Shown piece after piece: positions 22,164 to 31,484 of a stretch of 64,000 nt of DNA. Positions within the stretch are counted from its first letter, which is position 1, and every line of letters begins with the position of its first letter. Origin of the DNA: an uncultured Acidobacteriaceae bacterium (GTDB lineage: Bacteria; Acidobacteriota; Terriglobia; Terriglobales; Acidobacteriaceae); contig CALFMO010000024.1 of assembly GCA_937879855.1 (NCBI GenBank), positions 1-64,000 of the forward strand, written 5' to 3'. Made by a program: the position numbers and the translations under genes. A model generated the notes under the pieces. That model was not told the DNA's origin, ran no database searches, and worked only from the letters and a program-made list of their open reading frames with translations.

Positions 22164-23690
22164 ATGTTCAAGAAAATTCTCATCGCGAATCGCGGCGAGA
22201 TTGCCGTACGCGTCATCCGCGCCTGCCACGAGATGGGAATTGCCGCGGTTGCCGTTTACTCCGATGTGGACCGCGCCTCGCTGCACGTTCGCAAAGCCGA
22301 CGAGGCGTATCCGATCGGTGCGCCTGCCGCTTCCGACTCGTATCTCAACATCCAAAAGATTCTCGACGTTGCGGCGCGCTCCGGCGCTGACGCCATCCAT
22401 CCCGGATACGGTTTTCTGTCCGAAAATGCGAAGTTCGCCCGAGCTTGTGTCGAAGCGGGCGTGAAATTCATCGGCCCCACCGCCGCGGCCATGGACGCCA
22501 TGGGCTCGAAAACCCGTGCCCGGCAAGCCATGGAGCGCGCCGGCGTTCCGTTCGTTCCCGGTACATCACATGGCCTCGAGTCTTACGAACAGGCCGAGCA
22601 GGTGGCCGCGCGCATCGGTTATCCCATCATGTTAAAAGCCGCCGCAGGCGGTGGCGGAAAAGGCATGCGCCTGGTCCATGCCCAAGAAGAATTGAAGTCG
22701 GCGCTCCAAGGCGCGCGCAGCGAGGCAGAGCGCTCGTTCGGCGATAGCGAAGTTTACATCGAGAAGGCGATCCTCAATCCGCGCCACATCGAGATGCAGG
22801 TTCTAGCCGACGAACACGGAAACACGGTGTATCTCGGCGAGCGCGAATGTTCGCTGCAGCGCCGCCATCAGAAGGTGGTCGAAGAAGCGCCTTCTCCAGT
22901 CGTCGATCCAGAAATGCGGCGAAAAATGGGTGAAGTCGCGGTTCGCGTCGCCCAGGCTGCGGGATACACGAATGCCGGGACGGTTGAATTCCTGGTCGAT
23001 CAGCAAAAGAATTTCTATTTCCTGGAGATGAATACGCGCCTGCAGGTGGAACATCCGGTCACCGAACTGATCACTGGGCTCGATTTGGTGCATCTGCAGA
23101 TACGCGTCGCAGCCGGCGAGCGCTTGCCGTTCACCCAGGACGAGGTGATGATTCGCGGACACGCCATTGAGTGCCGCATCTACGCCGAAGATCCCGACAA
23201 CAATTATTTCCCCAGCCCAGGCAAAATCACGCTGCTGCTGCTGCCCTCAGGGCCGGGAATCCGCCGCGACAGCGGCATGTACGAAGGCTGGACTGTGCCG
23301 ATGGATTACGATCCGCTGCTGGCCAAGCTGATCGGCTATGGCACCGATCGCGAGCAAGCGATCAGTCGGCTGACGCGTGCATTGAATGAATATTTTGTAG
23401 GGGGAATCAAAACCAATATTTCATTGTTCCGCCGCATCCTCAGCGATCCGGACTTTCGTGCTGCAAAAATCGATACCGGTTTTCTCGACCGCCTCTTGAA
23501 GCAGAAGCAGGCTGAGGCTCCGACCGATCCAAAGGCAATTGAAGTCGCAGTGATTGCCGCCGGAATATTCGCGGTCCTGGGTTCCGCAGGCGCTGGCGCG
23601 GGAGAACGCCCAGCAGACGGCTCCGCGAACCCTCGGTCGAATGCCGCTTCCAACTGGAAGATTGCAGCTCACAAAGAGGCGACGCGATGA
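22164..23690 (+). CDS. accC: Biotin carboxylase subunit of an acyl-CoA carboxylase
   Basis: ATP-dependent carboxylation of carrier-bound biotin. MFKKILIANRGEIAVRVIRA begins the domain; KAAAGGGGKGMR is the ATP-binding glycine loop, ERECSLQRRHQKVVEEAPSP and FLEMNTRLQVEHPVTELITG are the active-site signatures. The body matches AccC (about 450 residues), but it runs to 508: the last ~55 residues (AVIAAGIFAVLGSAGAGAGE onward) resemble the linker found in the alpha subunits of acetyl/propionyl-CoA carboxylases. A separate biotin carrier follows 49 bases on, so together they make the alpha-subunit function; no carboxyltransferase gene is in the window. Confidence 0.95.
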   Translation: MFKKILIANRGEIAVRVIRACHEMGIAAVAVYSDVDRASLHVRKADEAYPIGAPAASDSYLNIQKILDVAARSGADAIHPGYGFLSENAKFARACVEAGVKFIGPTAAAMDAMGSKTRARQAMERAGVPFVPGTSHGLESYEQAEQVAARIGYPIMLKAAAGGGGKGMRLVHAQEELKSALQGARSEAERSFGDSEVYIEKAILNPRHIEMQVLADEHGNTVYLGERECSLQRRHQKVVEEAPSPVVDPEMRRKMGEVAVRVAQAAGYTNAGTVEFLVDQQKNFYFLEMNTRLQVEHPVTELITGLDLVHLQIRVAAGERLPFTQDEVMIRGHAIECRIYAEDPDNNYFPSPGKITLLLLPSGPGIRRDSGMYEGWTVPMDYDPLLAKLIGYGTDREQAISRLTRALNEYFVGGIKTNISLFRRILSDPDFRAAKIDTGFLDRLLKQKQAEAPTDPKAIEVAVIAAGIFAVLGSAGAGAGERPADGSANPRSNAASNWKIAAHKEATR

Positions 23691-23702
23691 AGTTGCTCCG
23701 AA

Positions 23703-23737
23703 CTGGCAACTGGTCACTGGCCACTGACCACTGGCGC
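23703..23737. repeat. TGGCAACTGGTCACTGGCCAC repeat between accC and the biotin carrier
   Basis: CTGGCAACTGGTCACTGG then CCACTGACCACTGG. It fills the gap between the two carboxylase genes and is related to the units at 12020 and 40112. Confidence 0.65.
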
Positions 23738-23739
23738 TC

Positions 23740-24234
23740 ATGACTTACGACATCACCATCGACGGCAAGAATTATCGGCTCGGTCTCAATCGAGAGGAAG
23801 GGCGCTGGTCGTGCCGCCTCGATGGCAGGGAGGTTGAAGTCGACGCTGTGCTGGCGCGGCCTGATGTGCTTTCTCTACGCATCGGCAATAAGGCGTACGA
23901 GGTGAAGTGCGAGCGGGTCGCAAGCGAGATGCATCTCTGGGTCGGAAGCGCACGCTTCGCGGCGGAAGTTCGCGATCCCCGCTCATTGCGCGGGCGCGTG
24001 CGGGCGGTGGATGATCATGGCCCCAAAAAGCTTACCGCGCCCATGCCCGGAAAAATTGTTCGCGTGCTGGTCAGCCAGGGAGATGAAGTGGAAGCAGGCG
24101 CCGGCGTGTTGGTGGTCGAAGCGATGAAGATGCAGAACGAAATCAAATCGCCAAAGAAGGGGACGATTCAGAAAATTTTGGTTAGCGGAGGCGCCGCGGT
24201 GAACGCCGGGGATGTGTTGGCGATTGTGGAGTAA
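23740..24234 (+). CDS. Biotin carboxyl carrier domain protein
   Basis: A 164-residue protein with the biotin-attachment motif VVEAMKMQNEIKSPKKGTI (the lysine of AMKM is biotinylated) in a C-terminal biotinyl/lipoyl fold (about residues 95-164, beginning LTAPMPGKIVRVLV). The N-terminal ~90 residues resemble the domain of acyl-CoA carboxylase alpha subunits that links carrier and carboxylase. It is the swinging arm for the biotin carboxylase encoded just upstream. Split carboxylase/carrier genes instead of a fused alpha subunit are common in Acidobacteriota. Confidence 0.93.
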   Translation: MTYDITIDGKNYRLGLNREEGRWSCRLDGREVEVDAVLARPDVLSLRIGNKAYEVKCERVASEMHLWVGSARFAAEVRDPRSLRGRVRAVDDHGPKKLTAPMPGKIVRVLVSQGDEVEAGAGVLVVEAMKMQNEIKSPKKGTIQKILVSGGAAVNAGDVLAIVE

Positions 24235-24263
24235 CAGAATCGAGCAGCGCGTTGAGCTTTACA

Positions 24264-24313
24264 CGCGGCGGGCGAGGACGCCCGCCGGACAGCCGCCGGG
24301 ACGGCGGCGCTAC
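24264..24313. repeat. GGCGGGCG/GCCGCCGGGACGGCGG composite repeat
   Basis: GGCGGGCG-AGGA-CGCCCGCC followed by GGACAGCCGCCGGGACGGCG and GCGCTACT. The right-hand part is identical in the copies at 34415-34440 and nearly so at 61395-61422. Confidence 0.8.
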
Positions 24314-24324
24314 TTTACGGCGAG

Positions 24325-25389
24325 TTATTTTTCTATACCATTGCTGTCCAGGATCTTTTTGGCGTAGTAGTTTTCTACCTTGGCGGAATCGCGTAGCACT
24401 TCGTAGTACGCGGCCTTTAGCAATTGTTCGCGGCGGTCGTGCAGTTGCGAGCGGACGGCTTGCTGCACGCGTGGGTCGGCCAATTCACGCTGTCCCGCGG
24501 GTTCTTTCGACACCAGTTTCACAATTCGGTATCCAACAGCCTGCTTGTTCCCGGGATTCACGACGCTAATGACTGGACTGTATTGTCCGGGTTTCAGCTT
24601 CATGACGGCGTCGCGCGTGGCTGGGTCAGTCCCTTTCAAGCCAGATTCGGGGACGGTTCCAAGGTCACCGCCATTGCCCGCCGTCTCGGGGTCTTCGGAA
24701 TATTTCATCGCCAGCGTTGCGAAATCGTCGCCACTGTCGAGGCGGTTGGCGATCATCTGGATCTTCTTGCGCGCGTCGGCTTCGTTCTGGGCCTTGTCGT
24801 TCTGATTGGGCGCCTGCGGGTTGGGCGCAGGAGTCACCATGATTTGCGCAAGGTGATACTGCGGCTGGATTAAATTGAATTCGCCCTTGTGCCCGTTGTA
24901 GTAATCAGTGATGTCCTGGTCGGTGACGTTGATCTTGGACGAGACTTCCTTGTTCATGACCTTGTCGACCGTGATGGAGCGGCGAATGTCGCGCTTAAAA
25001 TCGGCCAGCGTGATTTTCCGATCCTTCAGCCGCTGATCGAATTCTTCCTGAGAAAAGGGAGCTTTGATCTCGTTGTACTTGCGATCCACTTCCTCGTCGG
25101 TCGCCAAGAGGCCAAGCTTTTCGGCGCGTCGCATGAGGATTTCGTCGTCGATCATCTGATGCAAGATGTTCAAGCGCAACGCCGTGGCCTGTTCGCCGGT
25201 GGGGACTTGCTGGGCTGAGGCGACATTGTTGTCGTAATACTTGTCCACGTCGGAGCGAAAGATCTTGCGGCCGTCCACAGTCGCCATTACGTCGCCACTT
25301 GTCTGCGGCTTGCAGGCGGTGAGAGCGGCCAGCAGAATGGCGGCGGCAAGCACCGCAGCGGCGTGAACAAAGCAAGAGTGCTTTCTCAA
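24325..25389 (-). CDS. Periplasmic parvulin-type peptidyl-prolyl isomerase lipoprotein (SurA/PrsA-like)
   Basis: A SurA_N-like helical domain (MATVDGRKIFRSDVDKYYDN to about residue 175) is followed by a rotamase domain with the family pattern YHLAQIMV, FATLAMKYSEDPETAGNGGD and GQYSPVISV. Such proteins fold and escort outer-membrane proteins. The lipobox LTAC after the hydrophobic stretch AAAVLAAAILLAALTAC predicts a lipid anchor. I use TTG 25389 because GGAG lies eight bases upstream and it gives a normal signal peptide (354 residues); ATG 25452 is the longer alternative. It follows the DsbA-like gene on the same strand. Confidence 0.88.
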   Translation of the reverse strand: MRKHSCFVHAAAVLAAAILLAALTACKPQTSGDVMATVDGRKIFRSDVDKYYDNNVASAQQVPTGEQATALRLNILHQMIDDEILMRRAEKLGLLATDEEVDRKYNEIKAPFSQEEFDQRLKDRKITLADFKRDIRRSITVDKVMNKEVSSKINVTDQDITDYYNGHKGEFNLIQPQYHLAQIMVTPAPNPQAPNQNDKAQNEADARKKIQMIANRLDSGDDFATLAMKYSEDPETAGNGGDLGTVPESGLKGTDPATRDAVMKLKPGQYSPVISVVNPGNKQAVGYRIVKLVSKEPAGQRELADPRVQQAVRSQLHDRREQLLKAAYYEVLRDSAKVENYYAKKILDSNGIEK

Positions 25390-25469
25390 GAATGTTTCTC
25401 CGTTCCTGACTGCAATGACAAGCGAGAATGCTGAGCGCGTTAGCGTCCGCAACAGCGCTTTGCCGCGAA

Positions 25470-26414
25470 CTACTGTGCTCCGGGATTCGGGGCCGACGGT
25501 ACGTGCTCGGGCACTGGCTGACCAGCATCTCTTAGCGCGGCGTCCAGTGCGGCACGAACCTCACTGATGGGAACTGCGCCGTCAATCTTGCGGCCGTTGA
25601 TGAACAGGGCCGGCGTTCCATTTACGCCCAGATCATCGGCCTCTTTCATCGAGGCTCTTACGGCATCTTCCTTTTGCGCCTTGACGCAGGCCTGCAACTT
25701 GGCTGCGTCCAAATTATGTTTCTGCCCCTGCTGCATGGTAATCATGTCGATGGCGTCGAGGCGCGCTGCAGGGGTCTTCTCGGTGTCCACGTCGTGCCTG
25801 TGCTCGTGCACGAAGTCCGCAAAGTCCCAATAGGCGTCGGTATTTTGTGCTGCCAGGCAGTTGGCGTCAACCGCAGCATGGATCGCCCAGGGATGTATTT
25901 CCGACAAAGGGTCGTCTTTGTAGATGAATGTCACCCGGTCGCCGTATTCCTTCAAGATTTCCGGGAACAGAGTCTGGTGCATGCGGGCGCAGTAGGGACA
26001 CTCGAAGTCGTCGAAATTGACGGCCACAACTTTGGCTGACTTGGCGCCGCGTGAGGGCCGTCCGGTGGTATCGATCTTATTCATGACTTCAACGAACGGA
26101 TCTTTGTTCAGGTCGAAGCGGGTTACACGCAGCATGGTGCTGCGATCCTTGGAAACCAGGAAACTGTAATCCTTCTTCTTGCCTTCACCGTCGATCGTCA
26201 CCGACACGGCGTCATATCCCTGCAACTCGTTACTGGGAGTGATGGCGCCGACGGTCACTTTCACGTTAGTGGGGATGTTATAGAAAGAGCGCACCTGGTG
26301 TTCGATTTTTCGGGCCACGTCGGGAGGCGCGGATTGGGCAACACAACCCAGGCAAACCAGAAGCAGGATGAGCAGTGAACGTCGAATTAAGATCAACAGG
26401 AACCGCCTCAACAT
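25470..26414 (-). CDS. DsbA-like thioredoxin-domain protein
   Basis: A 314-residue exported protein: signal peptide (about 1-28, LLILLLVCLGCVAQS, possibly a lipobox LGC), an N-terminal ~90-residue region with DSBA-unrelated beta sequence, then a DsbA/Thioredoxin_4 domain from about residue 120 with FDDFECPYCARMH (redox motif CPYC) and the cis-proline loop NGTPALFINGRKIDG. Members act as periplasmic thiol oxidases or isomerases. It precedes the parvulin gene by 18-80 bases on the same strand, so the two probably form a periplasmic folding operon. Confidence 0.9.
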   Translation of the reverse strand: MLRRFLLILIRRSLLILLLVCLGCVAQSAPPDVARKIEHQVRSFYNIPTNVKVTVGAITPSNELQGYDAVSVTIDGEGKKKDYSFLVSKDRSTMLRVTRFDLNKDPFVEVMNKIDTTGRPSRGAKSAKVVAVNFDDFECPYCARMHQTLFPEILKEYGDRVTFIYKDDPLSEIHPWAIHAAVDANCLAAQNTDAYWDFADFVHEHRHDVDTEKTPAARLDAIDMITMQQGQKHNLDAAKLQACVKAQKEDAVRASMKEADDLGVNGTPALFINGRKIDGAVPISEVRAALDAALRDAGQPVPEHVPSAPNPGAQ

Positions 26415-26483
26415 TGCTAGTTATCTGTTGATTATCTCACAGCGATTGCGAGCGGGCCCGGAAACAGCGGCTTTGCGGGGCGT

Positions 26484-27329
26484 CTATCCCGTGCGGCGGA
26501 GTTGCTCCGCAGGCAGTAAGGCGTTCATCGAGCCCGAGCGGAAGCCTTCCAGGTCGAGGGTAACGAACTTGAATCCCAGGGCTTTAAAGATCGTGGTGAA
26601 CTGGGCTGCCATGGCGGGATTCAAGGCGCGGTCGAGTTCCTCACGCTCAATTTCAATGCGGACGATGTCGCCATGATGGCGTACGCGGAACTGCCGAAAG
26701 CCGAGGGCGCGGATGGCGTCTTCCCCGCGTTCAACTACGTTGAGCGCCTCGCGCGTTACCGGACGACCGTACTCGATGCGGGAGGAAAGGCAGGCGGAAG
26801 CTGGCTTGTCCCAGATGCGCAAACCGGCCTGTCGCGCCAGTTCGCGAATTTCGTTTTTGGTGAGGCCTGCCTGAAGCAAGGGTGCGGCGACATGATGCTG
26901 TTTTGCAGCCTGCTGTCCGGGACGGAAGTCTCCCTGATCGTCGACGTTCACGCCGTAGGCAATGGCGTCGAAGCCGCGGTCCGCTCGTAGCTTTTCCATC
27001 ACCGCAAAAAGCTCGTCTTTACATTGAAAGCAACGCTGGCCGTCGTTGCGGGCATATTCGGGGCGGTCGAGTTCGGACGTTGCGATGACTTCGATAGGAA
27101 TGGATTGCTCATTCGCAAAGGCGATGGCGTCGTTGAGATGCGTACGCGCCAGGCTGGGAGAGTCGGCAATCACCGCGAGCATGTCGGAGCCCAGGGCGCG
27201 ACGAGCGGCCCAGGCGAGATAGGCGGAATCGACGCCGCCGGAATAGGCGACGAGTAGTCGTCCTATGGCTCGCAGATCGGCCTGCAGTTGAGTCTGCTTT
27301 GTGCCGAGGTCGGTTTCCGGGGGCCGCAT
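26484..27329 (-). CDS. larE: LarE, ATP-dependent sulfur transferase for nickel-pincer nucleotide synthesis
   Basis: LarE inserts sulfur into pyridinium bis-carboxylate mononucleotide to build the nickel-pincer cofactor of lactate racemase-type enzymes. The PP-loop is SGGVDS (30-35), DFRPGQQAA and KPASACLSSR (175-184) are family signatures, and KFVTLDLEGFRSGSMN closes the chain. Cys180 is equivalent to the sulfur donor Cys176 of the Lactobacillus enzyme. A CxxC (RCFQCK, Cys100 and Cys103) is also present, as in the LarE type reported to bind a [4Fe-4S] cluster. ATG 27329 is used; the longer frame to 27395 adds non-conserved residues. larA, larB and larC are not in the window. Confidence 0.92.
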   Translation of the reverse strand: MRPPETDLGTKQTQLQADLRAIGRLLVAYSGGVDSAYLAWAARRALGSDMLAVIADSPSLARTHLNDAIAFANEQSIPIEVIATSELDRPEYARNDGQRCFQCKDELFAVMEKLRADRGFDAIAYGVNVDDQGDFRPGQQAAKQHHVAAPLLQAGLTKNEIRELARQAGLRIWDKPASACLSSRIEYGRPVTREALNVVERGEDAIRALGFRQFRVRHHGDIVRIEIEREELDRALNPAMAAQFTTIFKALGFKFVTLDLEGFRSGSMNALLPAEQLRRTG

Positions 27330-27380
27330 ATGCCTATCGTAACAGGCTCGGGATGCGGGAAAAAACTGCAGCGAAGCTTT

Positions 27381-27495
27381 GACCACGAAGGACATGAAGG
27401 TTCACGAAGGAAATCCGGCGCCGGGGTCGTATTAACGTCTTTAAAGCCTTTGACCGCAGAGGGCGCTGAGGATTCGCGGAGAACGCTGAGGAAAT
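27381..27495. repeat. Two CACGAAG/CGCAGAG repeats
   Basis: GACCACGAAGGACATGAAGG with TTCACGAAGG (27381-27410), and 40 bases on TTGACCGCAGAGGGCGCTGA with GGATTCGCGGAGAACGCTGAGG. Both are on the same strand between larE and lptD. Confidence 0.7.
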
Positions 27496-27509
27496 CATCC
27501 AGCCCATAT

Positions 27510-29999
27510 TTAGTACAGGCGTTCTTGCCTTCGCAGATTTCCGAAAGAGCCGATATTGGCCAGGCTGAAGGTGAAGCGGAACAGATTTTCGTTGCGTACG
27601 TTGGCGATGGCGTAGCGGCGGTATTCCAGGGTCACGCCGCAACAATCCCAGTTGTAGGTAGTTTGCGCGGTGGCGAATTGCAGCTTTTTTGTTTCCGTAT
27701 CGAAGCCGAAACTGGTGGCTGCGCTGAATCCCCGGCGGGCAAGCCCTCCATAGCCGAGGGCTACGCGGAACTGCTGATATTTCAGGGGAATGGTATTAGG
27801 CTGCGGAATCTGGAGAAAGGCATCTCCGCCGCCCAGGGTGAAGGCTCCCAGATTGTAGTTAAGCAAGAGCGTGTTCTCGTTGATGCGGCCAAGCTGGAAG
27901 TCGTAATCGAGGTCCCACTCGGTATCGGTGCGGCTACTGGTGGCAGCGCGCAGCCGCGATACCAGGGGAGAAAGATGGCGCGGTTGGGTCGCGAAGGCAA
28001 TTCCGGTCAGATCTTCCGTGGTGGTGAAGACGTTGCGCTGTCCAGTGACGAGCGCGCCGCCGAAGGTAGGATCGAGAAAATATTTTTGCTCCACTTCCCA
28101 GGTAGCAACTTCTTTGGTTTCCGGCCCTAGAGTGCAGGGCTGGTTTTCCAGATTGCTGACGCGCTGCCAGGGGACGATTTGCTCGGGAGCCGCGGCGCCT
28201 ACGGAAAGACCGGTCATAGGCGTGTCGCACTCTTGAATTTGCGATGGGGACGCCGCTTTGGCGTAGAGGCGGGTGACGAAGCCATATCTGACCTCGTGGG
28301 TATTGCTGAGAATGTCGCGCTCGTCGAAGTGGAGAACCTGGGCGAAGTCGTTCACTCCTGTCGCCAGACGATAGACTGCGCGTGGCTCAATGACATGCTT
28401 CCACTTCCGTCCGAAGAATTGCTTATCAAATACTTTTTCCAGCGCGGGCGGCCGCACCTCCACCGAGGTTTCCAGGGCCTGTCGGTTGGTGGGATGCATG
28501 ACTGAGAGTCCGTTCACAAATCGCTCGGTGTAGTAGGTCTCGTGGAGCGTGAGGGCAGGGCGCAGAGACCAGCCGCGGAACTGCACCGGCAGGGAAATCT
28601 CGGGATTGAGGTCGAAGCGCCCAAGCAATTCGGAGGTATGAAAGCCGGGCTCGCTCCGGGAAAGTCCGGACAGGGAAGCATCGAAGGACCAGAAGAACGG
28701 CGAATGCCAAAGTGGCCGGTCCACGCTGGATGCGTCGGCGCTGGGAGTGTGCAGAATGCGGATGGAATCAAACGTGGGAGGATTGGAAAGCGTGCCGTTG
28801 GGGTTGGTGGTTTGAAAAAAGTCTTGATAGCGCTCAACCATGCCGCCGAGAGAAAATCCCTTGACCGTCTTCGAAAGAAAAACCTGCGATTTTACTTCCG
28901 AGTTTACGGCCTGGGTAAAAACTTCGTTGAAGGCCAGCCGGAACAGGAACGAACTCAAGTAGTCGATATTGGAGACGGCGCGGAAGCCGTAGAAATTCCC
29001 TTCCGCGGCGAGCCGCGCTTCCTGTCCGCCTTCCTTCAAGGGCGGAGTGCCGATGCCGCGGTCAACCACACCAAAATAATCCAGGTTGACGTAAGAATCG
29101 TCGGTGGGGCGGGCGCGGAATTCCCCGCGTTGCGACCAGCCGCGCAACGAGTAGTATTCCGCGCCGATGGTTGCGTCCATGCTGGGATTGATTGCCCAGT
29201 AAAAGGAATCGCCGACGATGTTGCCCTTGGTGGATGAGCGGCCGATGCTGGGCATCAGGAATCCCGTATCGCGCGCCTCCCTCGCCACGGGATGAGTTGC
29301 GAAGGGGAAATAGAAAACGGGGAATCCATGCAAGAGAAATCTGCTGTGGTAGATGCTGGCGTTGCCACCGACGTCGACGACCACTTTGTGCGCGGCGAAC
29401 TCCCACTTGGGATGGGGAAGTTCGCAGGTGGTAATAGTGCCGTCATAAACGCGGTAGTGGTCGGGGCTAGTCTTCTCGACCAGTTTTCCGGAGAAGGCAA
29501 AAGGAGCGGTCGAGGTGATGACGGCGCGGCTGCCGCGAAAGCGGAGTCCGGTGGTGGCGTTGACGTCGTAGAAGCGTCCGGTCTCGGTTGTGAGATTGTA
29601 GATTCCGTGGCTAGCTTTGACGTGGTCGTCGTTGGGGCCTCCGTCGAGGGTAAAGTGGCCAGAGGCAGTTGCCTCGCCGCTGTCGGAGTCGTAGGTGAGT
29701 TCGTCGGCGCGCAGGATGTAGGTGCGGTAGTGTATTTCGGCATTGCCGCGCAATTTGTAGACGTCGGCGACTTTTTCCTGCTGGTCGGCGCAGATGATGG
29801 TGCCGTCTCTAAGTTGGGTCATCGCCCGGTTGGCGCAGGGCTTGGCTTGCACTTCTGAGTTTTGTGTGCTCTCCGGTTGGGAGAGAGTCGCGGCTGGGGC
29901 GGAATTTTCTGACGGCAACTGGCTGGTTACTAGCCGGGGAGCGAGAAGCTGATGACAAAGAAACAGCGCCGTGATAAGGAATCTAGTGCGAAGAGTCAT
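27510..29999 (-). CDS. lptD: LPS-assembly protein LptD
   Basis: An 829-residue outer-membrane beta-barrel that inserts lipopolysaccharide into the outer leaflet. The signal peptide is about residues 1-27. An N-terminal OstA/LptA-like domain follows (KLRGNAEIHYRTYILRADEL then TYDSDSGEATASGHFTLDGG), and then the barrel with many aromatic-alternating strands. Cysteines in the N-domain (ANRAM-preceding PC and TIICADQQ) and an adjacent pair in NWDCCGV near the C-terminus match the disulfide pattern of E. coli LptD. The frame is open to 30272, but ATG 29999 gives the signal peptide. It supports a lipopolysaccharide-bearing, two-membrane cell. Confidence 0.93.
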   Translation of the reverse strand: MTLRTRFLITALFLCHQLLAPRLVTSQLPSENSAPAATLSQPESTQNSEVQAKPCANRAMTQLRDGTIICADQQEKVADVYKLRGNAEIHYRTYILRADELTYDSDSGEATASGHFTLDGGPNDDHVKASHGIYNLTTETGRFYDVNATTGLRFRGSRAVITSTAPFAFSGKLVEKTSPDHYRVYDGTITTCELPHPKWEFAAHKVVVDVGGNASIYHSRFLLHGFPVFYFPFATHPVAREARDTGFLMPSIGRSSTKGNIVGDSFYWAINPSMDATIGAEYYSLRGWSQRGEFRARPTDDSYVNLDYFGVVDRGIGTPPLKEGGQEARLAAEGNFYGFRAVSNIDYLSSFLFRLAFNEVFTQAVNSEVKSQVFLSKTVKGFSLGGMVERYQDFFQTTNPNGTLSNPPTFDSIRILHTPSADASSVDRPLWHSPFFWSFDASLSGLSRSEPGFHTSELLGRFDLNPEISLPVQFRGWSLRPALTLHETYYTERFVNGLSVMHPTNRQALETSVEVRPPALEKVFDKQFFGRKWKHVIEPRAVYRLATGVNDFAQVLHFDERDILSNTHEVRYGFVTRLYAKAASPSQIQECDTPMTGLSVGAAAPEQIVPWQRVSNLENQPCTLGPETKEVATWEVEQKYFLDPTFGGALVTGQRNVFTTTEDLTGIAFATQPRHLSPLVSRLRAATSSRTDTEWDLDYDFQLGRINENTLLLNYNLGAFTLGGGDAFLQIPQPNTIPLKYQQFRVALGYGGLARRGFSAATSFGFDTETKKLQFATAQTTYNWDCCGVTLEYRRYAIANVRNENLFRFTFSLANIGSFGNLRRQERLY

Positions 30000-30191
30000 C
30001 GGAAGAAAATCGACGGAAGAAGATCGTCCATCGAAGGCGTACCTGCCCTTTCGGCTAACTTGTCGCGGCATCGTGAACTTAGCACGGCGCTGGCCGCGAG
30101 GCAAAGTGGCGAAAAAGGCTAGGATTCCCGTTGGTTCACTCCCGGTTGTATGCGGCACGAGAAGTGGTGCGATTTCAAGAGACTGGTCTTC

Positions 30192-31295
30192 ATGAATTGT
30201 CCGCAGTGTGGAGAAGTTTGCAGTTGCCAATCGGAGCCCCTTCCCTCGCTTTTGCCGGAGTCGGATCTGCACTGCGATTCTGAGGATGGAGCGTCGACCG
30301 TGGCTGAGTCTGAAGAAGCGGCGGGTTCGGCGGGCGACACGGTTCGCGAGGGCGCCGATGCCGAGGCTTGGCGTGACGAGCTTTCTGCCCGGCTGAACCG
30401 TTATCGCGCGAGGCGCAAAGTGCGTCCGCCGCGCTACCCGTCTCTGAATCTGCGGTTTGAAGGTTTTGAACCGGCTCCGAGCGCGAACGTAACCGTGCCG
30501 CCTTCCACATTTGAGCCGGTCTCAAACCATGCCCTTGCGCTTGATGGAATGCGGCATGGACCCTCGGCTGAGGTGGAAACGCGATCGCGGCAGGTGGAAG
30601 CCGCACCGGCCGCTGTTCAGCACGTCGTCCCGCAGGTCAGCGTCCCGCAAGTCAGCGCAAAGATCATTGAGTTCCCCAGATTTGCGTGGGGACCGCCTCC
30701 GCCTCCGCCGGATCAATTGGCGGAGCCCATCTGCGAACGGCCGCGAATTCTGGAGGTGCCGGAAGTTGAGCCTGCAGCCCCAGCGCTGGGTGGAATCACC
30801 ATTGAAGCGGTTGAGCCGCGGGAAGCAGAGAAGCGGTTGGGCATCGACATTCCTTTGCAGAGTGCGCCGTTGGGGCGGCGCATTGTGGCGGGGATGGTCG
30901 ACGGAATTATCATTGCTGCGGCCTCGGCTCTGTTTGGCTTTATTTTCTGGAGGATCACGGCGCTGCGACCGCCTGTGGTTCAACTTCTGAGTCTCGCGGG
31001 CGGAATCCCCTTTGCATTCTGGGCGGCCTACCAGTATTTGCTCGTCGTCTACTCCGCCAGCACTCCGGGTCTGCGTCTTGCTGGACTGGAGCTCGCGCGG
31101 TTTGACGGCACGGCGAGCAGCCGCTCGCTGCGCCGCTGGCGGGTATTGGCTAGCTATCTGTCCGCTGTTTCTTTGGGGATGGGTTACGCTTGGGTCTTCC
31201 TTGATGAGGACGCGCTGTGTTGGCACGACCGGACCACGCACACTTACCTCGCGCCGAAAAAGCGCGGGACTGCTGAGGGCTTGACGACGCCATAG
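30192..31295 (+). CDS. RDD-family membrane protein with N-terminal cysteine motif
   Basis: A 367-residue protein. Its N-terminus MNCPQCGEVCSCQSE looks like a small zinc-ribbon half-site; a long charged and proline-rich region follows to about residue 220. The C-terminal ~140 residues are an RDD domain: PLGRRIVAGMVDGIIIAAAS (the R and D of the name), a second membrane helix GGIPFAFWAAYQYLLVV, STPGLRLAGLELARFDG and DALCWHDRTTHTYLA. RDD proteins are membrane proteins, mostly of unknown function; some are sodium/proton antiporters. ATG 30192 puts the CPQC motif at the N-terminus; ATG 30150 is possible. Divergent from lptD. Confidence 0.85.
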   Translation: MNCPQCGEVCSCQSEPLPSLLPESDLHCDSEDGASTVAESEEAAGSAGDTVREGADAEAWRDELSARLNRYRARRKVRPPRYPSLNLRFEGFEPAPSANVTVPPSTFEPVSNHALALDGMRHGPSAEVETRSRQVEAAPAAVQHVVPQVSVPQVSAKIIEFPRFAWGPPPPPPDQLAEPICERPRILEVPEVEPAAPALGGITIEAVEPREAEKRLGIDIPLQSAPLGRRIVAGMVDGIIIAAASALFGFIFWRITALRPPVVQLLSLAGGIPFAFWAAYQYLLVVYSASTPGLRLAGLELARFDGTASSRSLRRWRVLASYLSAVSLGMGYAWVFLDEDALCWHDRTTHTYLAPKKRGTAEGLTTP

Positions 31296-31314
31296 CCCGA
31301 AAGGCTAAACCGCA

Positions 31315-31348
31315 ACCACGAAGGTCACGAAGTATCACGAAGGAAACA
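31315..31348. repeat. CACGAAG-type repeat
   Basis: ACCACGAAGGTCACGAAGTA with TCACGAAGGAAACACG: three copies of the CACGAAG core upstream of the APC permease. Confidence 0.7.
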
Positions 31349-31484
31349 CGAACAAATCTGTTTCTTCGTCGATGGTACGTCAATTGACCCAATAGCCCGA
31401 AAGTTGTAAGGCGCTTCTTTCCTCTTCCCTGTGCTATCTTCAATGGCTTAGGCGTAATCATATTTACCGCCATTCATACGAAGC

